NCBI GenBank assembly: GCA_020249435.1 | Contig: JADCFQ010000009.1 | Coordinates: 16,233-80,232, forward strand | Source of the DNA: Roseomonas sp. | GTDB taxonomy: Bacteria; Pseudomonadota; Alphaproteobacteria; Acetobacterales; Acetobacteraceae | Length of the DNA stretch: 64,000 nt | Direction of reading: 5' to 3' | Shown here: positions 48,143 through 55,817 of the stretch, piece after piece | Layout of the letters: every line of letters begins with the position of its first letter | How positions within the stretch are numbered: the first letter of the stretch is position 1 | The notes under the pieces: generated by a model | Seen by the model: only the letters and a program-made list of their open reading frames with translations | Databases searched by the model: none | Told to the model about the DNA's origin: nothing | Program-made: the position numbers and the translations under genes

Positions 48143-49122
48143 GCCACACCCGCGCGCAACAAATCATGGATATGCAAAATGCCGATCGGCCGGCGCGCTT
48201 CATCCACCACAAACAGCGCCGTGATGGCGTGCTTGTTCATGACCCCGAGCGCTTCCGCCGCAAGCATATCGCCGCTGATGGCCCTTGGATTGCGCGTCAT
48301 CACCTCACCTGCCGGGCGCGCGAGCAACGCGGCCCCGCCCGAGGCTTCCAGCGACCGGCGCAAATCGCCATCCGTGATCACGCCGGCCAGCGCGCCATCG
48401 GCGCTGACGACGCCAAGGCAGCCAAAGCGCCGCGCGGTCATGGCCAAAATTGCCGCTTCCATCGGCATATCCGGCGGCGCCAGGGGCAATTCCGCCGCGC
48501 CATGCATCAAATCCCGCACGCGGGACAGCCGCGCCCCCAGCTTGCCGCCGGGATGGAACACGCGAAAATCGGAGGCGGTAAAACCCCGCCGTGTCAGCAA
48601 GGCCACTGCCAAGGCATCCCCCAACGCCATTTGCATGGTGGTGGAGGTTGTGGGGGCGAGGCCCATCGGGCAGGCCTCAGCCGCCGCTGGCAAAACCAGC
48701 GCCACATCCGCAGCGCGTGCCAAGGTGCTGCCCGCGCGGCCCACAATGCCAATCAGCGGCAGGCTGAAACGGCGGGAATGGGCGATCAGATCCGCCAATT
48801 CCGGTGTCTCCCCGGAATTGGACAAGGCCAGCACCGCATCCCCGGCCAGGATCATCCCCAAATCGCCATGCGAAGCCTCGGCCGGGTGGACAAACAACGC
48901 GGGCGTGCCGGTGGAAGCCATGGTCGCGGCAATCTTGCGCGCCACATGGCCCGATTTCCCCATGCCGGAGACCACAACGCGGCCCGTCACACCGGCGAGC
49001 AAACCAACCGCGCGCACAAAACCATCATCCAAAACATCGGCGAGCGCGCGCAGCGCATCGGCTTCAAGCGCCAGCACGCGGCGGCCTTCGGCAAGGTCTG
49101 GATGGGGGCTGAGAGTATTCAC
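48139..49122 (-). CDS. kdsD: D-arabinose-5-phosphate isomerase, KdsD/KpsF family
   Basis: A 327-aa isomerase feeding KDO synthesis. The SIS domain has SGMGKSGHVARKIAATMASTGT and HGDLGMI (catalytic histidine), SNSGET, and two CBS domains form the C-terminal third (MTARRFGCLGVVSADGALAGVITDGDLRR; MTRNPRAISG). GTG 49122 is chosen over an in-frame ATG at 49317: it matches family length and has AAGGTGG just upstream. The 49123-49310 stretch holds no gene and probably the operon promoter. Confidence 0.93.
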   Translation of the reverse strand: MNTLSPHPDLAEGRRVLALEADALRALADVLDDGFVRAVGLLAGVTGRVVVSGMGKSGHVARKIAATMASTGTPALFVHPAEASHGDLGMILAGDAVLALSNSGETPELADLIAHSRRFSLPLIGIVGRAGSTLARAADVALVLPAAAEACPMGLAPTTSTTMQMALGDALAVALLTRRGFTASDFRVFHPGGKLGARLSRVRDLMHGAAELPLAPPDMPMEAAILAMTARRFGCLGVVSADGALAGVITDGDLRRSLEASGGAALLARPAGEVMTRNPRAISGDMLAAEALGVMNKHAITALFVVDEARRPIGILHIHDLLRAGVA

Positions 49123-49310
49123 GCCACCTTGTATGAGGCGACGGCCCTCAAGGGTCAATAAATTCTGGCGCTGGCCCTGCAAAAAAAATGCCAGCGGCGC
49201 GCGGAGCATGGCCGAACCAGGTGGAAGCACTTGGCGACTTGAGACATGCGACCATACCTCGATTTGGTGCCTGTCCGGTGAGGGAATGCGAACTCGACGA
49301 GCATTATGCA

Positions 49311-50196
49311 GGCTCATGAGAAACTGTCATTGAGCATGGCTGATTTAGCGCGCGAGCATGTATTCATCGCGGCTCGCGCCGGAGCACAGCCAATTCCGGT
49401 GATTTTTTGGCCGCTCGGGCAAGTTCGGGCCAGAGTCCCGGCACCATGGCGCCACTACCAGAAATTTGCGCCGACGAGCCAGATTGTATGCCACCACCGA
49501 AAGGGTGAACCGCCAGTCTACCTGGGGCAGCCTGCGATGGCGCGCATTGCCCATGCCTGCCGCGTGGTCCGGCCATCAATCGCTGCACGCCGCTCATTGG
49601 TCTGCTGCCCCACATGCGCTGTCACCTTGAACTCACCGGGTTCGGCCGTGAAGTCCTGTGTAGCAAAGCCTTCATGGCCGACCCACAAGACCTTCTTCGG
49701 TCGGTGGGCATGCGGTTCTATCAGGTGCCGCGCGGCCAAGGGCTCCGCATGGCCCGAGGCAAGTGTAGCAACGGCACCGACGATCGGGTCATTGCGGTTT
49801 TTGTTAAAGGTCGTTGCGTCCCATACCGGGTCATCAACGCCGAGCCAGACAAACCAGCGCAACAGAAGGTCAAATTCAATGCGCGCGGCCAATTATCGCT
49901 TCGGGCGGATTGACTAGAATGCCCGCAACAGCACGGCGTGGCGCATGCTCCGGCGGGATCGATTCCCGATCAAATGGCGAGTGGAGCGCGTCAAAAGCTC
50001 AAGAGAGATGCGCCAATGCGCTGTTCACAAGGCAACGGATAATCTGCAGCTGATCGTCGGGGTGCACCTGCTATTCAAGATCAACATAGATGAACAAGGA
50101 ACCAGTCGCCGCGTCAGCCACTGGCATTGCAAGCTACACCAAATGCGACGATCGTGGATCATAAGGGTGGAAATCAGGCTGCGAAGTTAAGCAGCC
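49311..50196 (-). mobile_element. Degraded IS5-family insertion sequence
   Basis: Ends are recognisable: a left end beginning GGCTCATGAGAAAC and a right end reading GGCTGCTTAACTT on the other strand. The left 30 bp aligns with the IS end at 63869, and the distance from element end to transposase stop (53 bp) is identical in both. The interior is a transposase pseudogene. No clear target duplication is seen. Total 886 bp, shorter than a complete element. Confidence 0.8.
49364..50127 (-). pseudogene. IS5-family transposase pseudogene
   Basis: Read on the minus strand the N-terminus is clear (MPVADAATGSLFIYVDLE), then a stop codon, then IIRCLVNSALAHLS, another stop, AFDALHSPFDRESIPPEHA, a frameshift, and IEFDLLLRWFVWLGVDDPVW with KNRND. 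Large parts of the catalytic core are gone. VTAHVGQQTNERRAAIDGRTTR and, in a different frame, VDWRFTLSVVAYNLARRRKF remain, ending AVLRREPR. Multiple stops, frameshifts and a deletion make it dead. Confidence 0.85.
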
Positions 50197-50269
50197 CCCT
50201 AAACCTATGTTTGGTCTTATCTGCCGAGCCACCAAGTGGCTCCACTTGCCTTCAACAAGCTCAAACTCC

Positions 50270-51148
50270 TCAGGGCACCACGACGCGAAGTGGCCTTGCT
50301 GCTGGCCTGATCCGAATAGGCAGAGACCCGGCGGCATCCCCATCCGCCTGAACCGGCAGGTCGGCGCCGAATACCTCAATCTCATGCCCACGCTGCAGCC
50401 TGATGCTGGAGAGCGTGGGCAGCCTGCCAAGGCTCATCGCCGCTGCATGCTTTAGCGCATCAAGCATATGATGCTGATAGAGCGATAAGACATGGAAGTC
50501 CGACTCTCTCGGGTCTGCGCTCGGCGCGATTTCAAAGCGGCCGGCGTAAAAACGCCCCTTGGTGACGACCAGGCCCGAAGGTTCCAATGGCTGACCATCC
50601 ACATTTACCTTGAAAGAATCGAAGGGATGCCAGGTGAGGTCTCGCACGGTCTGCATGACATAGGCTGCCTTCCCGAAGGCGCGCTTCAAACCTGGCGGCA
50701 GCCGATGCACGACCACAGCATCCAGCCCGACACCCACCATTTGAATAAAGAGCCGATCAGACGCATTCCCGCGCTTGAGTAACCCAGGATAAACGCATGT
50801 GCTGCGCCCTAGAAGCAAGGCACGCGCGGCTTCCTTCGGGTTCAAGGGAACGGCCATTTCCAAGGCAAAGACATTCGCCGTCCCTAGCGGCAAAAGCCCG
50901 AGCAAAGCTGAAGTCCCTTCCAGACCCGCCGCCACTTCGGCAATGGTGCCGTCACCACCGGCGGCGACCACTATTCGGTCCTTTTGCGCGGCCAAGCGGG
51001 CAAGTCTTTCGGCGTCACCCGGCGCTGCTGTCTCCAGCAATTCGAATTTCACACCAAGCCCAAACAGCACATCCAAGGCGGCATAGAGTCGTGCGCGCTT
51101 ACGCGCGCCCGCTGCTGGATTGAAAATGATGCATAGATTCGGCGCCAT
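50270..51148 (-). CDS. Diacylglycerol kinase-family lipid kinase
   Basis: A 292-aa DAGK_cat/LCB5-type lipid kinase. Catalytic glycine motif VVAAGGDGTIAEVAAG is near residues 60-75, with an N-terminal NPAAGARKRARLY and GLLPLGTANVFALEM. Such kinases phosphorylate diacylglycerol or similar lipids. It is divergent from a PlcP-like phosphoesterase with glycosyltransferase; re-phosphorylating the diacylglycerol made by that enzyme is a plausible role (inference). The IS5 remnant lies immediately downstream. Confidence 0.9.
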   Translation of the reverse strand: MAPNLCIIFNPAAGARKRARLYAALDVLFGLGVKFELLETAAPGDAERLARLAAQKDRIVVAAGGDGTIAEVAAGLEGTSALLGLLPLGTANVFALEMAVPLNPKEAARALLLGRSTCVYPGLLKRGNASDRLFIQMVGVGLDAVVVHRLPPGLKRAFGKAAYVMQTVRDLTWHPFDSFKVNVDGQPLEPSGLVVTKGRFYAGRFEIAPSADPRESDFHVLSLYQHHMLDALKHAAAMSLGRLPTLSSIRLQRGHEIEVFGADLPVQADGDAAGSLPIRIRPAARPLRVVVP

Positions 51149-51198
51149 GAATCACAATTAAATCACACAAACATTTCAAATGCGTGATGGTCGCAAGA

Positions 51199-51247
51199 AT
51201 GTCATATGACACTTCATCGCGCTCAAGAAATGTCATCTAAGGTTCAT
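51199..51247. promoter_or_regulatory. Weak Pho-box-like repeats in the divergent gap
   Basis: The 199-bp gap holds palindrome TGTCATATGACA (51200-51211) and, on the + strand, ATGTCAT (51230) followed 11 bp on by GGTTCAT (51241). This resembles a two-repeat Pho box, but matches are weaker than those at 53190 and 59817. It could serve either divergent gene. Confidence 0.35.
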
Positions 51248-51347
51248 CCCGTGATTCCAATAATTTGGCTAGCCGACCTTCAGGAGAAACGCGAAGTCCT
51301 GATACCGATTCGTTGCGGTGCGGGATATCGCTACAGGAGCGCAGCCA

Positions 51348-52175
51348 ATGCCCCTCGCTTCAACGCCGCAGTCCTTCCGGACGATATTTCTGTCGGACAT
51401 CCATCTTGGCCTGCGCAGCTGTCGCAGTGACTCACTGGTGGATTTCTTGCAGCAGGTGCAATGCGAAAAGCTCTATCTGGTAGGTGACATCATTGACGGG
51501 TGGCGGCTACGCCGGTCCTGGTATTGGGATGCCTATCATGATGAGGTCATTCGCCTGATCCTGCGCATGGCGCGCCATGGCACTGAGGTTATTTATATCC
51601 CGGGTAATCACGATGAGCTTTTCCGCGATTGGCTTGGACTGGAAGTCGCGGGCGTTAAGCTGGCGCGAGAGGCAGAGCATACGGCCGCCGATGGGCGCCG
51701 CTTTCTTGTCATTCATGGCGATGAGTTTGATGGCGTGATCCGCTATGCCAAATTCCTCGCCCATTTGGGCGATTGGGCCTATGATTCCGCGCTATTGGTG
51801 AACCGGTGGTTCAATTTCCTCCGGCGTCGGTTGGGCTATCCCTACTGGTCGCTCTCACAATGGTTGAAACGGCAGGTCAAGGAAGCGGTCAAGGCGATTG
51901 ACCGGTTTGAGACAGCGCTCGCCCATGAAGCGCAATCACGCGGGATGGATGGTGTCATTTGCGGGCACATCCACCACGCCGAAATGCGCATGATCCACGG
52001 CATTCTATATATGAATGATGGTGATTGGGTGGAAAGCTGCACGGCGCTTGTCGAACACCACGATGGGCGCTTCGAATTGCTGGATTGGTCGCGCAGAGTG
52101 GCCGCCGCGAACCGAAAGGCACTGCCTGCACCGGCAGCCGATCTCGTCAACCAAATCCTGCCAGGCTCGCGTTGA
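51348..52175 (+). CDS. Metallophosphoesterase, PlcP-like / UDP-2,3-diacylglucosamine diphosphatase-like
   Basis: A 275-aa calcineurin-type phosphoesterase with the full metal set: D17 and H19 in FLSDIHLG, D47 in GDIIDGW, N87-H88 in GNHDE, H123 in HGDEFD, and histidines of GHIHHAEMR. Automatic annotation would call it UDP-2,3-diacylglucosamine hydrolase (LpxH-like). The glycosyltransferase 4 nt downstream and the phosphorus-scavenging surroundings fit better with PlcP, the phospholipase C-like enzyme removing phospholipid headgroups under phosphate starvation. That choice is inference. ATG 51348 follows AGGAG. Confidence 0.85.
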   Translation: MPLASTPQSFRTIFLSDIHLGLRSCRSDSLVDFLQQVQCEKLYLVGDIIDGWRLRRSWYWDAYHDEVIRLILRMARHGTEVIYIPGNHDELFRDWLGLEVAGVKLAREAEHTAADGRRFLVIHGDEFDGVIRYAKFLAHLGDWAYDSALLVNRWFNFLRRRLGYPYWSLSQWLKRQVKEAVKAIDRFETALAHEAQSRGMDGVICGHIHHAEMRMIHGILYMNDGDWVESCTALVEHHDGRFELLDWSRRVAAANRKALPAPAADLVNQILPGSR

Positions 52176-52179
52176 ACCC

Positions 52180-53181
52180 ATGCGTATTTTGATTGTCAGC
52201 GATGCCTGGTTTCCGCAGGTCAATGGCGTGGTGCGCACCCTTTCCGTGGTGGCCGATAAGCTGACCGCCATGGGCGATACGGTGGAAGTGATCGGACCTG
52301 ATCGCTTCAGGAATCTGCCCATGCCCGGCTATGCGGAAATCCGCCTTGCCATTGCACCCAAGCGAAGGCTTGCACAGCTTGTGGCGGATTTCGCGCCAGA
52401 GATCATCCATATCGCAACCGAAGGCCCGCTTGGCTGGGCCATGCGTGGCCTGTGCCGCCGCAATAAATGGCCCTTCACCACGGCATTCCACACGCGGTTT
52501 CCCGAATATCTTGAAGCACGCACGCGCATTCCCGCCGATTGGTCCTGGCGCGTGATGCGGCGCTTTCACGAAGCGGGTGACGGTACTTTTGCGGCCACCG
52601 CCTCGCTCAGGCAAGAACTTGCGAGGCGCGGTTTTACAAAAATCCGTGCCTGGACACGCGGCGTTGATCTGGAAAAATTCAATCCGGCATCACGCGATGA
52701 ATGGCCTGACTTGCCGCGCCCTGTTTTTCTTTATGCTGGCCGGGTCGCGATTGAAAAGAATATCGAAGCCTTTCTGGCGCTCGATCTGCCGGGCAGCAAG
52801 GTCGTTGTCGGCGATGGTCCCGCATTGCCCGCCCTGCGACAGAAATTCCCCGAGGTCACCTTTACCGGCTACCGCGAAAATGGCGCGCTGGCGCGTTCCT
52901 ATGCGGGGGCGGACGTCTTCGTCTTTCCATCCCGTACCGATACTTTCGGGCTGGTGCTGCTTGAAGCCCTGGCAGCGGGAACGCCTGTCGCCGCCTTTCC
53001 GGTAACGGGCCCGATTGATGTCATCACCGATGAACGGGTCGGCGCCTTGGACGATGATCTTCGTGCCGCCTGCCTCAAGGCGCTCGACTGCGATCGCAGT
53101 ATGGCCCGTCGCCATGCGGAAGCCTGGTCATGGGATGCCTGCGTGGCGCAATTCAGGGCCGCTTTGGTGCCGATTAAGTAG
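52180..53181 (+). CDS. GT4-family glycosyltransferase
   Basis: A 333-aa GT-B enzyme. N-terminal acceptor domain starts RILIVSDAWFPQVNGVVRTL; FHTRFPEYLEAR is typical of diacylglycerol/phosphatidylinositol glycosyltransferases; the C-terminal donor site has PSRTDTFGLVLLEALAAGTPVAAF (E-x7-E type). Only 4 nt from the phosphoesterase gene, so they are one unit. By analogy with plcP-agt it may add sugar to diacylglycerol to make glycolipids replacing phospholipids; acceptor and donor are not proven. Confidence 0.9.
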   Translation: MRILIVSDAWFPQVNGVVRTLSVVADKLTAMGDTVEVIGPDRFRNLPMPGYAEIRLAIAPKRRLAQLVADFAPEIIHIATEGPLGWAMRGLCRRNKWPFTTAFHTRFPEYLEARTRIPADWSWRVMRRFHEAGDGTFAATASLRQELARRGFTKIRAWTRGVDLEKFNPASRDEWPDLPRPVFLYAGRVAIEKNIEAFLALDLPGSKVVVGDGPALPALRQKFPEVTFTGYRENGALARSYAGADVFVFPSRTDTFGLVLLEALAAGTPVAAFPVTGPIDVITDERVGALDDDLRAACLKALDCDRSMARRHAEAWSWDACVAQFRAALVPIK

Positions 53182-53189
53182 GGGCGTTG

Positions 53190-53218
53190 CTGTCATTATT
53201 CTTTCATCGCTTCGTCAC
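53190..53218 (+). promoter_or_regulatory. Pho box upstream of phnD
   Basis: Three 7-bp repeats at exact 11-bp spacing: CTGTCAT at 53190, CTTTCAT at 53201, TCGTCAC at 53212. This is the PhoB-binding pattern. It begins 8 bp after the glycosyltransferase stop and ends 55 bp before the phnD ATG, which suits activation at a promoter with its own -10. Confidence 0.85.
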
Positions 53219-53273
53219 GCATCCATCATGCGCGTGAGTCAAACGTCAAATCCCCTGTAGCGGAGGTTCCCCC

Positions 53274-54185
53274 ATGCTTTCCCGTCGCGCAACCTTGGTT
53301 CTTCCCGGCTTGGCGTTGTTGAGCGCAAAGGCAGAGGCGCAAGCCGATTGGCGCCAGCAAATTCCCGAAGTGCGCTATGGCATGATCTCGGTCGAGAATG
53401 AGCGCGATGCGATTGCACGACTGCAGGGTCTGCAAGCCTTCATGGCGCGCGAGCTCCGCACACCCTTTCGGGTTTTTCGCGGGTCTGACTATGCTGCCGT
53501 GGTTGAGGCATTGCGGGCGGGTCATTCCGAACTCGCCTATCTTGGTCCGGCCTCTTACGGTCTTGCGCGCCGTGTGATGGGTGAGCGTATCGCCCCGATT
53601 TTCCGTTTCATTGATAATGAAGGCATGGAAGGTTATCACAGCGCCATGATCGTCAAGGCGGATAGTCCGATCCGCCAATTGGAAGACATGCGCGGCAAGA
53701 CGCTTGGCTTCAGTGATCCCAACAGTACATCGGGCTTTCAGGTGCCGGGCTGGTTCCTGCGCCGTCAGGGTATGGATCCGGCCAGCTTTTTCTCCAAGAC
53801 CGGCTTTACGGGGAGCCATGAACAGGGCGTCATGGCCGTGATCAATGGCACTTTCGATGCGGCTGTATTGGCCTATTCAAATGAACGTCGAAATACTTTC
53901 CAGCGTATGGTGGAGAAAGGCATGATCCCGGATGGCGCGGTCCGCGTGATCTGGAAATCCCCCCTTATTCCCAATGCGCCGATTGTCCTGCGTATGGATA
54001 CGCCTGAGACCTTCCGGCGCGATGCCATTGCCGCTTTTGCCTCCCTGCCCGCGCGTGACCCGCAGGCCTTCAATGAGATGTCTTCCGGCGCGCGTGGCCT
54101 GGCGTCGGCGAAGCATGAGGATTACCTCGATATCATGGCGATCCTTGAGGAAAACGCCGCACGCCGCCGGGAAAGGCGTTCCTGA
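53274..54185 (+). CDS. phnD: Phosphonate/phosphite/phosphate ABC transporter substrate-binding protein
   Basis: A 303-aa PhnD-family periplasmic protein. Signal peptide MLSRRATLVLPGLALLSAKAEA; family blocks are AELAYLGP-like SELAYLGPASYGLA, GKTLGFSDPNSTSGFQVP and SGSHEQG-like TGSHEQGVMAVINGTFDAAV. Ligand could be phosphonate, phosphite or phosphate. GGAGG precedes the ATG. Its TGA overlaps the probable CTG start of the permease (CTGA). Controlled by a strong Pho box. Confidence 0.93.
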   Translation: MLSRRATLVLPGLALLSAKAEAQADWRQQIPEVRYGMISVENERDAIARLQGLQAFMARELRTPFRVFRGSDYAAVVEALRAGHSELAYLGPASYGLARRVMGERIAPIFRFIDNEGMEGYHSAMIVKADSPIRQLEDMRGKTLGFSDPNSTSGFQVPGWFLRRQGMDPASFFSKTGFTGSHEQGVMAVINGTFDAAVLAYSNERRNTFQRMVEKGMIPDGAVRVIWKSPLIPNAPIVLRMDTPETFRRDAIAAFASLPARDPQAFNEMSSGARGLASAKHEDYLDIMAILEENAARRRERRS

Positions 54186-55039
54186 TTTCTTCCCCGGCCA
54201 TCATCGCGGCGGAAGGCCGCTGGCGCGCAGCACGGGCTATCCGCCAGCGGAATTGGTTTCTTGGGGCAATCCTCCTCGGCCTTGCCGTCACGCTCTCCGC
54301 CTGGCTGGGCGAGGTCAGCATCCCGCGTCTGGTGCGTGGGATCCCGCTCGCGGGTGACTATATCGCGGGCACGATACCACGGCTGAGGTTTGAGCATTTC
54401 TTCGCTGATCTTGCCTATTGGATGTGGGGCTTCACGGATTGGGTGCTGCTGCTCGCGGATACGTTGCTGATTGCCTATGTCGGCACGGTATTGGGTGGGG
54501 TTGTTGCGCTGCTGCTCTCCTTTCCTGCCGCCGCGACCCTGGCGCCGCCCTGGGTAGTTTCCTTCATCCGCCGCGTGCTGGAATTCATGCGCACGGTGCC
54601 GACCTTGGTGCTGGCCTTGATCTTCGTCTATGCCTTCGGCCTCGGCGCATTTGCCGGCATGCTCGCCATTGCTGTGCATACGGCTGGGGCGCTTGGGAAG
54701 CTTTTTGCCGAAGAACATGAAAACGCTTCCCTGGCGCAGATGGAAGCGGTGCGCGCGGCTGGCGGTTCGTGGGCAGCGCAAATGCGCTTTGGCATCTTCC
54801 CGCAATCCCTGCCGGGCGTATTGAGCTACGGGCTGCTGCGCTTCGAGATCAATGTCCGTGAAGCGAGTGTGCTTGGCATTGTCGGCGCGGGTGGCATTGG
54901 GGAGGAACTCTACCTCGCGGTGCGGCAATTTGAATATCAGGATATTTCCGCGATCCTTGTGCTGATCCTGGCGACGGTGGCGGCGATAGATTTGCTCTGC
55001 GGGCGGTTGCGGCGCCGCGTTTTGGGCAGTGCGGCATGA
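54182..55039 (+). CDS. phnE: Phosphonate-type ABC permease, PhnE family (probable CTG start)
   Basis: A 285-aa permease if started at CTG 54182. The first in-frame ATG/GTG/TTG is GTG 54332, which would cut off FLGAILLGLAVTLSAWLGEV, an obvious first membrane segment (about 26-45). The frame is open upstream, a GGGAAAGG lies 6-13 nt before the CTG, and CTGA overlaps the phnD stop, so CTG (or ATT 54185) is probably used. Later come about five further hydrophobic helices and the EAA-type loop MEAVRAAGGSWAAQMRFGIFPQ. Overlaps the second permease by ATGA. Confidence 0.85.
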   Translation: MISSPAIIAAEGRWRAARAIRQRNWFLGAILLGLAVTLSAWLGEVSIPRLVRGIPLAGDYIAGTIPRLRFEHFFADLAYWMWGFTDWVLLLADTLLIAYVGTVLGGVVALLLSFPAAATLAPPWVVSFIRRVLEFMRTVPTLVLALIFVYAFGLGAFAGMLAIAVHTAGALGKLFAEEHENASLAQMEAVRAAGGSWAAQMRFGIFPQSLPGVLSYGLLRFEINVREASVLGIVGAGGIGEELYLAVRQFEYQDISAILVLILATVAAIDLLCGRLRRRVLGSAA

Positions 55040-55809
55040 TGAAATCCCGCCTTGCAACCCCACTCGTCTTTGGCTTTCTGCTCTTGCTGCTGATTGGCGG
55101 TCTGTGGCGCATGGATGCCTCGCCCGAGAGGATCTTCAATGGCCTCACGAAATTGGGCTGGCTGGTCGCGCTGATGTGGCCGCCCTCTGCCGGAGGCGTG
55201 TTGCCTGAACTTTTGCTGAGTTTGCTGGAAAGCCTGGCCATGGCATTCCTGGGCACCGTGCTTGCCGTAGTTGTTGCGCTGCCGCTCGCCTTGCTTGGGG
55301 CGGGGAATGTCATTGGCAATGTATTGCTGCGATTTTCCGTGCGCCGCCTGTATGATGGGTTGCGCGGCATAGATACGCTGATCTGGGCACTGATTTTTGT
55401 GGCGGCTGTGGGCATGGGGCCATTTGCGGGCATTCTAGCCTTGGCTGTGCCGGATATCGGCACGCTGTCCAAACTATTCAGTGAGGCGCTTGAATCCGCG
55501 GATCGGCGACAGGTCGAGGCGGTGCGTGCCGCCGGAGCCAATCGCGTGCTATCGGTGCGGCTTGGCTTGATCCCGCAAGTGGCGCCGGTGATGCTTTCCC
55601 AGATACTCTATACGCTTGAATCCAATGCGCGGTCTTCGACGGTGCTTGGGATTGTTGGCGCGGGCGGTATTGGTCTCGCGCTGGCGGATCGTATTCGGAT
55701 CAATAATTGGGACGAGGTGGCCTTTATTGTGCTACTTATTCTAGCCATGGTGGCGGCGATTGATTTCGTGAGCCGAAGGCTACGCCTGAAAATTATTCGT
55801 GCATCCTGA
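55036..55809 (+). CDS. phnE: Phosphonate-type ABC permease, PhnE family (second subunit)
   Basis: A 257-aa permease with about six membrane helices, EAA loop VEAVRAAGANRVLSVRLGLIPQV, and C-terminal GIVGAGGIGLALADRI. Paralogous to the preceding gene, so the channel is probably a heterodimer. ATG 55036 overlaps the previous stop (ATGA). No phnC-type ATPase follows; the next gene is convergent. ATPase must come from elsewhere. Confidence 0.92.
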   Translation: MMKSRLATPLVFGFLLLLLIGGLWRMDASPERIFNGLTKLGWLVALMWPPSAGGVLPELLLSLLESLAMAFLGTVLAVVVALPLALLGAGNVIGNVLLRFSVRRLYDGLRGIDTLIWALIFVAAVGMGPFAGILALAVPDIGTLSKLFSEALESADRRQVEAVRAAGANRVLSVRLGLIPQVAPVMLSQILYTLESNARSSTVLGIVGAGGIGLALADRIRINNWDEVAFIVLLILAMVAAIDFVSRRLRLKIIRAS

Positions 55810-55817
55810 TCGCCGCA

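Noticed and set aside
49306..49917. 203-codon plus-strand frame across the IS remnant
   Set aside because: The opposite strand reads clearly as a decayed transposase; this frame is its shadow.
51348..52175. Straight assignment as LpxH of lipid A synthesis
   Set aside because: The motif set allows it, but operon partner and Pho-regulated surroundings fit PlcP better; kept as an alternative.
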